Origin: Trichoplusia ni | Lineage: Eukaryota; Arthropoda; Insecta; Lepidoptera; Noctuidae | Assembly (NCBI RefSeq): GCF_003590095.1 | Contig: NC_039479.1 | Span: 7,936,001 to 8,000,000 of the forward strand | DNA: 64,000 bases | Reading direction: 5' to 3' | Shown: one piece after another, positions 21,883-44,179 of the stretch | How positions within the stretch are numbered: position 1 is the stretch's first letter | Layout of the letters: each line of letters begins with the position of its first letter | The notes under the pieces: model-generated | Told to the model about the DNA's origin: nothing | Database searches by the model: none | Seen by the model: only the letters and a program-made list of their open reading frames with translations | Program-made: the position numbers and the translations under genes

Positions 21883-24800
21883 ATGGCACACGATATCATG
21901 GTAATTATTATCTATAAAGGAAAATTATTGTTGTTTCATGAACTGTCTGCACATAAATTATGCACATTGAAAGGCTATTTCATTACAGAGTCAGTTTTAC
22001 ACAAGCCTCAACTTACCGCTCCAGGAGAAACTCATGGAATTAACAAGAATAATAGATCAGTCAACTCCAAGTAAAGATTTGCAAGCTTTATTTCCACAAT
22101 TAATAAGCAATATATTCTCGTCATCTTTTAACAATGGCTGGGGATTAAGAACAGTAACTGTTGATACTAACAAGTATGCATTTGAAGGTTTAATAAGCTT
22201 CTTTGAACCCATGGGGCCCATGTTTAGGTTGTGCTACAAACTACTATCGGAACCCCAATTGAAATACAACTTGCCTTTAACAGATTTACCTGTAAGTATA
22301 GAATATTTTTATTGTATTTGAACTAAATTACAATTTATGTACTTTTTCTGGTGAACTTTACAAGAATGCTCATACAAAATTGTTCTGCAGAAACTTGAGC
22401 ACTGAAATGTTTGTATAAAATTCATAATTCACATGGCAAATATGCTTTAATTTTCTTATTTTATGACCTACTATAGTTTTAGAAACTGATTTGATTTTGT
22501 ATCAAATATTCTGTTTAGAAGAAAAAATGTTGTTTCTACCTATATTTTCAATAACAATTATAATCTATACTGTTTCATTCCAGATAGACCTGCAGATGAC
22601 CCTGGAAAGAGGTAGATGTCCACAGTTCTACTCGGACATGCTTGTCACTGACTCACAGTCACTCAATGTAGTTGCTTTGGCACTGAGTATCCTTTTAAAA
22701 CTATGTAGAAACAAGATTTTATGGCAATTATTGGCAATACTTGTTGAATTGAATGCCTTTCTGTAAATGTATTTAATTTCAGGGTTTATAGTGTACAAGG
22801 AGAAAAAACTGATTTTCTAATACCACAAATATAAAATTTTCATTCTGAAAAACATTGATTTCCTTATATCTATTTAATTCAGATCCATTTGACTACTACA
22901 TCTTCAACTTTGCCTTGCACCTTGTTAGCAACAGTCAACAGAAGAGTTCTTGGGAGAACTGGAGCAGTGTGTACTTTGCCCTAGCATGTGATTACCTCAT
23001 GCACTTTCTGCCAGCCGACCCCAATGTGTCTGTCATGCCGCACATACCCAACTATACTGGGAAAGTGCCCATGGCTGCTCCTCTACAAACAGCTAATAGG
23101 TAAATGATAATTTATTACGTCCATGTTTAATTAGTCTCGTTTTTTTTTTTAAATCCCTGTAACTTTTTTTTAGAAATAGTTAAGCCTGTCTTTCCACAAA
23201 CAAATAATGTAGAAGAGAAGACGAGGGGATATGGTGCCTCCAGGAGGAGGCACCATAGTTAATTGTTATGGTTAAATAAAATGGTTTCATAGCTATATTT
23301 TCATATAATTCATGTTATGAAATTGTGATATAGAGTACATTAAATATTATTCTATCTCTTTTTAGGCCACTGTACTCTCCATCTCTGCTTCTAATACCTG
23401 ATCTGTCAGGTTCCAGCATGGCTAATCAGCACTCAACTCAGAACCAGTCAAGGAATGAAGTGTGGAGATCCGAAACAGTTTTGCAAGTCTTCATAGATAT
23501 ATGGATGAGTGTTGAGCAATTTAGTGCTCGGAATGTTGAAGTAAACATTTTTTTTTTAACTTGTAACCTACACGAATTGTCATTTTTTAAATGGAAAACT
23601 TTTGTAGAATTTCCCGTTTAGTTTTATGTAAAAGATAATGAACTGTTTTCCCATAGATCTTTAAATCCCAGTTTTGATCACATCATAAAATATTCAATTT
23701 TTATTGCTATTTGATACTCCAACAAATAAAACCAAATGTTTGACTGCTTAATCAGAAATATTTATCAAATTACAGTCTTTTCAACGAAATTACACTCTCG
23801 TCTCTTCGAGCCCGGAGCGCGTGAGAACAGTGCGAGTACTTGTGAAACATTTGCACTCGTTTTCTGCAAAACATATGTCGGATCCGGCGGTTCGATCATC
23901 AGCGCTCAGAAAATATGCGCGCCAGATAATGTGTGTTCGTGCGTACCATTACATTAAACATTTGGTTGCAACATGGCCGCTGGACGCGTCTTTTAGGCTT
24001 GTTATGGAACTGTGGCTTAGTCTTATACAACCTTGGAGATATGTCAATAATACTATATCTCAAGATCGGTAAGAACAAATAGGGCTTTGGTCTTAATTTA
24101 ATGACATAAGCTTGTTAGTATAAAAGACTACTTTTATTCGACTGCACGGATAGCCGAGTGGTTGAGGTCACCAAGCCAAACCCACTGCACGCATCGTGTC
24201 GTGGGTTCGATCCCCGCGTAGGACAAGCATTTATACGATCCACGAATGCTTGTTCTGAGTCTGGGTGTCATTGTGCATGTGATTTGTATGTTTGTGGAAC
24301 CCCCCGCGACACAAGGATTAAATTCCTTAGTGCGGGAGTTGTTTTTTATCCAACAAAAAATAACAAAAAACAAATTCGTCATTTATTTTTATTAATATTG
24401 ATTTGTTTGTTATTTTCAGTTTTCCGATTGCAAACAATAATCAAGAGGAAGGTGGCCCCACCAATACTTTAGATGCTAGTTTCACTCAATTCATTGCAGA
24501 AAATTTTCCGTCTTACACATGCATCTTTCAACTAGTTCTACCACGATTTATGAGACTGGACTTAACTGCTTATAAAAATGCCGTAATGCTGTTCAGATTA
24601 GGCAAAGTAAGTTAAAAACAAATTACGGACTTAAATAAACTAAAACCCATAATAACTCAATTCGTTCTTTTAGGTATTTTCACAACAACATCTAGGTCCA
24701 ATATTATGGAATCTGGAACAAGCAATTTTGGACTGTGGCTCTGGGTTAAACCTTAGTCCAGATACCAGTTACAATAATTCTGGAATTGAACAAAGGTAAC

Positions 24801-26677
24801 TTATATATGTAAACATTGTTACTGTTTTTTCTTTTATATATTTTTGAGACAAAATACTATGACTTATTCCTAATCTACAGCTATACGTACAACGGCGTGT
24901 CGTTACATAAATGGGTAACTATTGCAAAACAAGCTATATCCGAATTCAATTTATCTGCCAACTTCGAGTATGAACCTATTTGGAGCGACAGCATGCGGAT
25001 GTTTGCGTCGGAGTTGGTAAAAAAGATTATCTCTGCAAAGCAAACTGCAGAAAACAATGTACAAGAGTTCAACAGGAGGTTGCGGCTCCGTAATCAAGGT
25101 AACATTTAATGTCGTATTGTAATTTTTGTCTAGTTTTAGTGAATACATAAAGTCACTATTTATGTTTTGTACGAATGTCCCTTAAACTCTGGCGCAAAAA
25201 AAAACTGTTTAGTTCTGTGAAACGTGTCTGGACTGAGTCCTGACTGACTATTTTTTTAGTCAAAGTGAACAAGTGAAGTGACAAAGATTAAAGTTCGATT
25301 TTAGGCTGTAACATTTTTGAATCATTTTAAGGACACGTCCCACACTTGCAAAATTCCTTGGTTTTAAGTTCGCCGACTGTTGTTCAACATTTTTTACTAG
25401 AGTTTTAAACGAAAATTTTAATATTTTAACTTATGACTTTAAATAATTCAATTTTAAAGCATATTTAAAATTTCTATTCACTAATTTAACAACGATTCAA
25501 AAATGTTGTGAAAGTTTTTTATTTCATCACTATGGCTTATCGTAACTGTTTTAATTCTGTCAAAATTTAATAATCTATTTGTCTCTAAATAAAAATATTT
25601 TTAAAGACCATTAAAAAGAATATCGCACTTCACTTATAAATTACGTTGCATGTTAACTTATAAATATTACTTATTTAAACTTTATTTGTGTATGGTTATA
25701 GGTCTTTGGTCTGCCATAAAAATATTTTTGATGATTGAAAATGAACATGAAGAAGTAGCTTTACTAGAAGAATCTAAAAAAGTTCCTAATTATTTATCAA
25801 TAAGTATTCATCATTTTTCTACAATATTTGGGGTAATTATAACTAATTATTATAATCTTTACTAAAACAACTTACTTTTTGGCAGATATTTGCTATAACA
25901 TAATGTTATTTTTCAGTTGAATGAAAACACCCTTCTGCCACCAGAGCCGATTATTGAAGATAATTCCTTGGAACATTCGTCTTTTGTCAACTCAACAAGT
26001 TTTCCTCTTTCTATCACCAATAAGGTAATATCTTTAAAATAATGATCTCATATTTTTGCATTATAAACTAAAATATTTATACAGATTGAAATGTACATTT
26101 TTACAAAATAATGCATTTTTATCATTTGCAGTTGCGCAGCAAAACTACCAAAATACACTACATGGGTGATCCAGATTTAATGCCAATTACGACTTATGAG
26201 AGCACAATATTAGTGAGAATGTTGTACCAGATAGCTACAAGACTCAATGAAGTAGTAAGTATCATTATTATTGCTTGCCACTAAGTAATAAAAAAAGACT
26301 GTATCCTGTGTTTACTATCTACCACATGACACTTACTTAGAAAACCTCCTTTTCAGTATGGGTATCAGTTCAACAGCCTTTGGAATCGATCCGACTTGTT
26401 AGGATTCGTGACTCGCGAGATTCTACAAAGCCCCTGCGTGATCCAGACTTACGTAAAAGATGTGACCAATCATCAGAATATCGTGACTCAAGAACTTCCC
26501 GCTCGACTGTCGCTGCGGCGTCTCGGATCCCATGCCTTTGTTGTATGGCTCACCTTAGGCTACATCATGTTCAAGTTATTTTCCTACAGCGGATTTTTTT
26601 ATATATTTGTCTTAGCTGTATTGTGGCTGTCGTACGTCTTCACAAAGGCTAGTTTTAAAATGTTAAGATTAATTTAA
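21883..26677 (+). CDS. SMPD4: SMPD4, neutral sphingomyelinase 3 family
   Basis: Thirteen exons: 21883-21900, 21989-22291, 22584-22686, 22883-23099, 23366-23540, 23776-24068, 24420-24606, 24674-24795, 24881-25098, 25702-25832, 25917-26024, 26132-26254, 26357-26677. They are all in phase and encode about 772 aa. Shared with vertebrate SMPD4 are TRIIDQSTPSKDLQALFPQL, ALNPFDYYIFNFAL, EVWRSETVLQVFIDIW, WPLDASFRLVMELWLSLIQP and the C-terminal RLSLRRLGSHA followed by two hydrophobic segments (about 725-770). The family is an ER/nuclear-envelope membrane protein reported to have sphingomyelinase activity. It lacks the usual nuclease-like sphingomyelinase motifs and none is visible here. The six-codon first exon (MAHDIM) is my inference. 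The rest is firm. Confidence 0.93.
24140..24371 (+). mobile_element. tRNA-derived SINE, copy 2
   Basis: It starts GACTGCACGGATAGCCGAG and carries A-box-like TAGCCGAGTGGTTGAGG and B-box-like GGGTTCGATCCCC. It shares its body with the minus-strand copy at 8119-8307 and ends in an A-rich tail of AACAAAAAA units. It lies in SMPD4 intron 6, in sense orientation. Confidence 0.85.
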
Positions 26678-26717
26678 ATCAAGAATTTCATAATTTTTAT
26701 ACTTTATTCTAAAATTG

Positions 26718-26723
26718 AATAAA
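26718..26723 (+). terminator. Poly(A) signal of SMPD4
   Basis: AATAAA 41 bases past the SMPD4 stop, followed by TTTTTGTATGG. Confidence 0.65.
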
Positions 26724-27247
26724 ATATTTTTGTATGGTTTATTGAATTTTATTTTAGTGACGCGAGTTTTGACGCAAAATACTTAAGTTTGTAGATGCAA
26801 TCCCACTATATTCACTAAACCGGCTTTTTAGTTTTACTACAACAATGAAACAATTGTTTAACTTTTCACAGATACAAATGAATACATAAAGAATTTAAAA
26901 AAATTGAAGGAGTTCCGTACTTACGAATATAATTCAGAATTATAATGGTAAATAATACAGTTTAATATTAAGCTTATCAATTCCATTACAAAAACAAAAC
27001 ATCTGTAAGCAAGCTACTTCTATCTTATGAGTATCTGCTCTGTAACAGTTGCATTATTTATGAGGGACATTTACCGTACAATCTGTGTATTAACCCCATG
27101 TATTTACACATTTGAAAAAGGTTATGATCATAGTGTGTAACTTGTCTAAAATTTTAAATGAAACAAGACAACTCGACTATAACGATTGTAAAACAACCTT
27201 ATTACTAAATCAAATACACAACTGAAATGAAATAGCCCATTCGTTTG

Positions 27248-27253
27248 TTTATT
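27248..27253 (-). terminator. Poly(A) signal candidate of POLR3B
   Basis: Minus-strand AATAAA about 75 bases past the POLR3B stop codon. Confidence 0.5.
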
Positions 27254-27326
27254 TAATGTGTTTGTATAAAAGACATACCGAGATTAACTTTGTTAAGTGC
27301 CTCAACGGATGGAGCATAATATCAAT

Positions 27327-36964
<9,638 letters not shown>

Positions 36965-37116
36965 TTAGTGAAATACCGCTGCAGCTAATTTTTATTTATT
37001 GTACATAAATAATGTTATGTATTAAAAATAGTATTGAATTACATGAGAAAATTATTTATACTTAGACCAAAGATAAATCCTTGAATACGAATACGTATAT
37101 TTTGTTTTCAGTTGTA

Positions 37117-37122
37117 AATAAA
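37117..37122 (+). terminator. Poly(A) signal of Miro
   Basis: AATAAA about 150 bases past the Miro stop codon. Confidence 0.55.
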
Positions 37123-37284
37123 ACATTTAATTGCACATCAAGCTTTCATTAAAACTTACATGTATAGGGTAGTTAATGCTGTCTCCTGTACTACCCTATG
37201 CCAAAGGTACAATTGAAAAGGCCATTTAACTTTTATTAGCAGTTGTCGATGATTTGTTGGCCTTATTTCTATGCATTAAGAATC

Positions 37285-37893
37285 CATACTAATGTTATAA
37301 CATTATATGAGTGTCTGTTTGTTCGCCTTTCAGACAGAGTAGGCATTCCGCAATTTTGCTGACTTGCAACACTTCCTCATAATTCACTTAAAACTAAACT
37401 GGAATCCCTCAATCCATTATCCACGATATGAAACTTATGACGTCGGAGGATTGGTTCGAATAATACAAATAAATTTTGTTCATCAATATTAAATCTAACC
37501 ATTACCTATACCTTTTAGCTTTTTGAAAAGAAAATAAATATTCGAAACATTAGTAAGTTGCAATTCCGATAGATTGCTGTTAGGTTTCTGCAAAAAATTT
37601 TTCGTTTTTTTTGTTTGCTGTTTAACTTTTAAACTCCGTGTTTATGTACTTAAAAAAGGTAAACGATCTTGGTGTCCAACCAATTCGTGTGGTTATAATT
37701 CTTCATTCGCGATCAGATTTAATATGTTCTATACACTTCCACGCGAAAAATAAATAAGCGATTTTCATAAAACTTGGCACACATATTCAAGGAGGGATTA
37801 GAAGTAACACAAGGTTTGTTAGAACTTAAAAAAAGGATTATGCTCTACACAGATATACCACACGAGCGAAGCCGCGGGCGGCCGCTCTAGTAT
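37285..37893 (-). repeat. Interspersed repeat, CCGCGGCTTCG family, long copy
   Basis: Read on the minus strand, it starts at TAGAGCGGCCGCCCGCGGCT, continues TCGCTCGTGTGG and ends near GTTATAACATTAGTATGG. It has the same head and 'ATTAGTA' tail as the copies at 16748, 20610 and 49858, but is about 600 bp long. Confidence 0.6.
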
Positions 37894-38595
37894 CTCTAAT
37901 TTTGCAGCCAGTGAAGATTTTTGTAAATTGGCTCATTACTTTCAGATCTTAGCCCCTATTTACGAACAAATTCTATCTCCTTTTAACACTAGTATTTTCT
38001 TGTATGTAAACACCAAGATTGCGATTTTTTACTTAATATCCATGGTTAGCCACAGTGGTTCTCTTTGCACTTCTTAATAGTTAAATTGGAAACTATACTA
38101 ACTGTGGGTGTTTTTAGAATCTTTTGAAGTTAGAAAAAAAAAGAACACATTTTTAACTATTATTAACTTATTTAATGAATGAAATGTTATAATACATAAT
38201 ACTATTTTTTACATATTTTGTAATATATCTTAACCGTCGTAATAATAAAGAATCTTATCCACCAGTCAAAATAATCCTCTTACTAATCTGTAAATTCTGA
38301 CTTACCTAAAAACACAATTGTGAAATTAGTGAGATTTATTTGAACAACTAAGGGGCTACATTGAGAAAAATAATATTGTTTTGTTGATACGCCTTGTGTT
38401 TAAGAATATTTGCATAAAATTGCAAATTTACTGTATGTTTACGAACAATTGACAATAACTTCTTATCTTTATACTTTGTAACGTCGTTAAATCATTTAAA
38501 AATTTAGCTCGGAATGAGTGTAGATCAGTAAACATTAGTCAAAATAACACTTCATTACACAACCGACATAATATTAAGAAATATTCTATGTCTTC

Positions 38596-41500
38596 TTAGT
38601 ATGGTCTCTGACGGTCTCTGCTGCTGAAACAACAATATGTTTTAATAAATTTAGGTCACATGTAAAGATATCCCAAAATAATCACTACTCACACTGTCAA
38701 CATTTTAATAGTTCTTAATTATATAGTTTAAGAAAAAAAGCTTCTTATCTAAATTGATATAATTACCCGCCATCTCCCCTCATGGCGCCGCCCCCACTGC
38801 GGTCCCCGCCGCCGCTGCCGCCGCCGCTTCCATAGCTGCGGCGGTCACCACCGCGATCTCCGCCACGATCGCCTCCGCGACCGCCGCCTCCCCAGCCGCC
38901 ACCGCCTCTGCCGCCGCCGCCGCCGCGCCCACCGCGGCCAGGCGGGCCGCCGCCGCCACCACCACGTCCGTTTCCGCCAGAGGGTGGTCCGCCACCACCT
39001 CCAGCACCTTCGGGTTTCTCTTCATTGCACCTGTTACATGCTTTTCTCCACGAAAAGTTAGTATTCCCACAACTGGGGTTTGGGCATCTCCAGTCTCCAG
39101 CTCTATTTCCTGAAGGTGGGCCGCCGCCGCCTCCGCTACTGGCTCCACCTCCGCCGCCTCCTCCGCGAGGTCCGCCGCCGCCAGCGCCGCCACGGCCACC
39201 GCCGCCGCCACCACGACCTCCGCGGAAGCCGCCGCCACCGCCACCACCTTTGTTACCACCCCAAGTATTCTGGCGTTGTGCGAGTGAAACCTTGATGGTA
39301 GCTCCATTGAAATCTTTTCCGTCAAACCATTGAATTGCCGAAGATGCAGCATTAGAATCCTCATAAGTGACTGTAGCTTCTCCTTTTGGTTGTCCGGATA
39401 CTTTATCTTTGTACATCCACACCTTTGGTCTTTGAGTTTTCTTATCCGTCTGTAACATAAATTAATGAAAGTGAAAAATTAGTATCAATAAGCACATAAA
39501 TGTAAATGCCGCTTTTAAACAAAAACTGTGTAATACCTTGATTATCCCAATAGATCCAAAATGTTGACATAATTCATCTTCCGTTGTTGATGGGTTCATG
39601 CCTTGAATAAATATGGTGTCTTCTTGTGTTACCATATCGCCTCCTCCCCGATCACCACCAAATCCACCGCCACCACCTGCAGGTGAAAATTGAGTTAGTT
39701 CCTGTCATACCATTACGTAAGTTTCTTGTGGCCTATACCGTGTTTATCTAACACAAACCAATTTATTATACTCTCAAAATTACCGCGCTCATATGTTTGT
39801 ATATTTTAACCCAAAAACGACGTGATTTTGTTGAGGAAATATTATAAATCGTAAACAGTTCGTTTTCACACAATCCCTTTAAACCATTAATACGATCAAA
39901 ATTGCAACCTGTGTACACATGAAAATAGGATATATATTGATCTGACGACCACATCATAACGTGTTGAAGATTATGTGCTAATGTGAGATTATCAGCTCGT
40001 CACAACAGCATATAATTCTTTATATTCGCATCGGTAAAGTAAACCACTGTGTGTAGAAACCACTCCAAATAACACATTGATTCAAATTTCAGTTAGGGCT
40101 GCCAAAACGATAAACATGTTTCTGGTGTGTTATGTTGACCATAAAACTTAATACATTCCGCAGATCTTAGATAATTACACCAGCTGTGTTAATGAAACAA
40201 CACGTAACGTCAATTGTGTTTCACCAGGAGAACATGCAGATATAACCAAAATCCTAATTGCGTAATTTAGATTACCTCGCAAACGTACACGAAAACACAT
40301 AATAGTTATGACCACATCTAATACATTGAGTTAATGCGCTGACGACTCAATCAACTGTTGATCTTTATTTTTTGTTGAGTATAATTGCAATGGGCGCCTA
40401 GAATCCGAAGATTTATGAGCTAAGTCCGTGGGTATGTTATGAATGAGTAGATACTTTTCAAACACTTGTCAATTTTACCAAAGGAGGGTATAGCGTAGAC
40501 AATTACAAATCAAAAAGAACCATCAGATTTGTAAGACTTTGTATTTGTAACCCTTAAATTAGTTTTATTCCTTAAATATAAAACGCTGAAGACGCAGTTT
40601 TTGTTTAACGCACGCAACCACAGGTTTTATTTACCAGCGAACCAATAGAATACCAGGTTTGGCAGCCCTTAGATAATTACAAATTAATAAAATGTTAACA
40701 GCACCGCTCGCTCATCGCGAGGAGCTTTACCTTTATTATAACCACCCCCCCTGCCGCCGCCACTAAAACAATAAGAACAGCGTTTAGTACACTGGGCAGG
40801 CTGGGGACACACTGTACGGCCGCGAAGATTGATTGACACCTAGGAACACTATAAAGTGTCCACCCTTAGTCCATGTGTTGCATCCTTTTCTTTACCATAA
40901 TGTTTAATACCTTAAAAATCTTAGAACATTGTTGATGATGTTATTATTTAACAAGAATTGTCGACACATGCATGCTAGCACCTTTAATACAAATTATAAA
41001 AGGATAGCTTAAATACGTAAACCAATTTCGAAGTAAATAGTGTTGTAAATGAGATCACGTAAAAATAATTTCCCTTTAATTTTTTTTTGTATATCCTAAA
41101 ACCTATTATTATAATGCAGTGTTTGCTTCGTATCCAGATGGCGCTTCTAATGTCTCATTCAAATTTTCCTTCATTTAACAAGGTGAAGGTGGAACAGGTG
41201 GTTAGTAGCGACATCTGATCCGAAATTATTATGACACTAGTTACTTTTAAATTATTTACGTTGACTTACAATTATATAAATAATATACATATTACAATAG
41301 AAGCAATAGTCCAGGGCAGTTAGCCATACAATAAAAAATGTTGGCTAGCTACCCAGAGATATATCCAACATTTTTAATTATATTGAATGACTACAATGTA
41401 GATGGCCAGATTTTTGTGGGAGTGAAATATGAGTATCCAAATAATTATTTCATAAACCAATAAAAATGAGTGCAATTGTCTACAACTTTGTTGGGTTTTT

Positions 41501-44179
41501 AAAACATTAAGGTTGATAAGCATCTTACCATGAGTGTTATCACCTATTAGACTAAAGGTGATGTGACTCATTACACAAGCTGAAGGAGATGGAATCAACA
41601 ATTCTAAAGGATCTCGCATCAAGACCACAATTTAACAATATTTAAGATGTTATAGTGTGTAACAAATAGATATTCTGAGTTCAAAAACCCAATTCTCATA
41701 GACCACTACAACTTCAGTGTTTTATTTTAACAAATAATCATGATGCTTACATAATACACAATACTTTTAATTATGTGACATAATATATTATGATCCATGT
41801 TTAATTAATTATTTGTAGCATTATTTTATATTTTTTATGAAAAATCACATAATTGATATATGAAAATTAATAACACTTGACATCACATAATATGGCAAGT
41901 ATAATGCAAAAGTAATTAGATCACAAATTTAGCCCCTATTTATAAAGAAATACATACACCTACAGATTAAACATTTTCTAATCAATACATCACCAAAAAC
42001 TTTGTACTCAAATGACGTGACTGAAGAAACAAAGATATTAACAACCTGAACGCACAACAACCAAGTTTCTTTTCAAAACCTTTGCCCGCAATTAAATATG
42101 TTGTTTATTAAACACACCATGCTGATATCCGGGATCTAAACCATTTTAATGAAGGTGAAAAGTGCAGTAATTGTACAGACTGTCATACTCTTGCTGTATG
42201 TACTTGAATGCTTTTTAATAAGAATATACACATTCATAATGCTTCTATATGAATGTATGTATCGTTATACATTCAGTCACTTTGAATTAACTTAATTCAT
42301 TCTCACTAAAGTAAATATTGTTAGATTGTTTTTCTTCATCCTGAATGTTTATTTTGTTGTACCTCCTTGTATAAATTACATGTCTGATTCACACCAAATA
42401 TATTAAACCAATGGTTTTTTATTTATTGCATGGAAATGGCTACCACTTTTTTGTAGAATATAATATTGCTCACCATACGATGGGACCAAGTGCAGTGCAA
42501 CTTCAAGTAGACTTACATCCAGTAACAAGAAGACTCAGGCTGATGATGATAACAATGTTTAAAAATAAAACTTCAAGCAGTAGGTCAAAACTTGCAGTTA
42601 AATTACCAGATGTTTACTAGATCAAATACCTAAGCAGGTAGTTATCCACTAATACCTGATATCACATATTTTTTGTATCATACATTTGTATCCAAGCAAG
42701 TTGAGTGAATCACTTTAAAATACTGATGCACAATTTAACAAAACAAATTATGTGTTGAAAGTCAGGAGAGATCAGTACTTTGGCACAAAATAAAGTTATT
42801 AGTTTGCATCTTTAGTGAGTAAATTGTAAGCCTGCAATGTTAGAGGGGAAAATTACTCATACAATATTACAGTTCTGTAATTCTTGCTATAAATAAATAT
42901 AGATAATGAAATGATGCATGGCTTGTGGATTTGTGTTTGTAGGTCATGAACAACTAAAATTACTTAAATGTGTGGATACTAAACACGGAAAATGTCTTCA
43001 GTCATCTTTTATAAGCAAACCTAGAAGTTCTGAAAAAGTGTAACCTTTGCTTTGTTATAAAAACACAATACCCTTCAATACTACAAAACAAAATGTAACA
43101 TAAATAATATCATGAAATTAACATTTAGGACTTATTTGATCCACCATAAGTGGATGACAGAAATAATGATACATTTTTATCACTTTGTAACTTATATTTT
43201 TATGTCCCTTGCCTACTTTAAAATATAGCCTTCATGAAATAGCATATAAAAATCTACATTGTGCATAAATTAATTATTATTATTATAAGCTTCATAAACT
43301 AAAACTAAAATACCACAACAGAATAAATAAGTGAAAGTATACAAATATGTCCTGATACCCAACTTGCTCAGATTCAAATATTTCTTTTTGTTTACGTTAA
43401 TTACACCCACAAATGCCTTGTTCAAAGTGGGAAGGCTTAAGTTGTGTGGATTCTTCAGTATTACCATACATAACAAACAAAAGTGATGAAACTCACCCAT
43501 ATCCCCCGTCTCTCGTACCCCCATCTCTATTGTAGCTTCTATCACCTCCTCCATACCCTCCCCGGTCACCGTTGCCTCCGCCGGAATAGCCTTGTCTGTC
43601 ACCACGGTCTCTGTCTCCACCGTAGTTGGAACTGCCGCGATCACCACCTCCATAGTAACTGCTTCCACGATCGCCGCCACTCACATTGTAATTACTGCTG
43701 TTGCTACGATCGTAACCACTACTGCCATAGTTCGAATCATAGCTCTGGCCATAATTGCCCCCTTGTTGGCTACCTCCATATGAGTTACCACCGCCTGACA
43801 TGGAAATAATTCGCTCATAATAAAAGACATTAAATAAACGACGTTAAAGCTGACAACATCTCGTTAATGCCAAATAAAAGAGCTGTACATACTTTATAAA
43901 GCATCCCTTAGAGCGGTATCAAAAGATATAACCTCACCAGAGCTCTGTTGATTCCAATCTTGATTTTGGCCAGCAGAATAACTGCTTTGGTATCCTTGTC
44001 CGGAACCAGAGTAACTATTGTCACCAGAAGCCATAGCAGGAGGTGGCACGGAATATTGAGCTGAGTAACCACTGCTATAATCACCCGCTGATGAAAAAAA
44101 TAAGTATTGTATTTTTTTTTATCGCTGCAATGTATTCATGGCTTGAAACGCGTAGAAAATACTACTTACGGTCACCCAT
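38596..44179 (-). CDS. caz: Cabeza, FUS/EWS/TAF15-family RNA-binding protein
   Basis: Seven coding exons: 44170-44179, 43938-44087, 43497-43794, 40731-40762, 39537-39676, 38767-39449, 38596-38623. They give about 446 aa in phase. The N-terminus is a low-complexity Ser/Tyr/Gly/Gln domain (about 1-110) passing into Gly/Asp/Arg repeats. An RRM (about 184-266) carries TIFIQGM and the FUS-like insert [18 protein letters not shown]. It is followed by an RGG stretch and a RanBP2-type zinc finger (about 328-355, with Cys at 332, 337, 348, 351). A second long RGG tract precedes the terminal [16 protein letters not shown] proteins are nuclear RNA-binding and transcription or splicing factors. The first (10 nt), fourth (32 nt) and last (28 nt) coding exons are very short, so they rest on phase and splice sites. 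The intron of 2.7 kb at 40763-43496 shows nothing I can name. Confidence 0.94.

Larger units (their letters stand above)
26678..27326. other. Convergent gap between SMPD4 and POLR3B
   Basis: This holds the 3' UTRs of two tail-to-tail genes, each with a recognisable AATAAA. Nothing else is seen. Confidence 0.6.
36965..38595. other. Convergent gap between Miro and cabeza
   Basis: This holds the two 3' UTRs and one large minus-oriented interspersed repeat (37285-37893). No gene is seen. Confidence 0.6.

Noticed and set aside
38780..39364. 194-aa and 102-aa ORFs in other frames and strand over the cabeza RGG exon
   Set aside because: They are Ala-rich or Pro-rich shadows of the GGN/CCN repeat coding for the glycine tract. 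The sense frame has the RRM, zinc finger and splice sites.
42411..42620. 69-aa ORF in the large cabeza intron
   Set aside because: It shows no recognisable motif or splice context and is consistent with chance.
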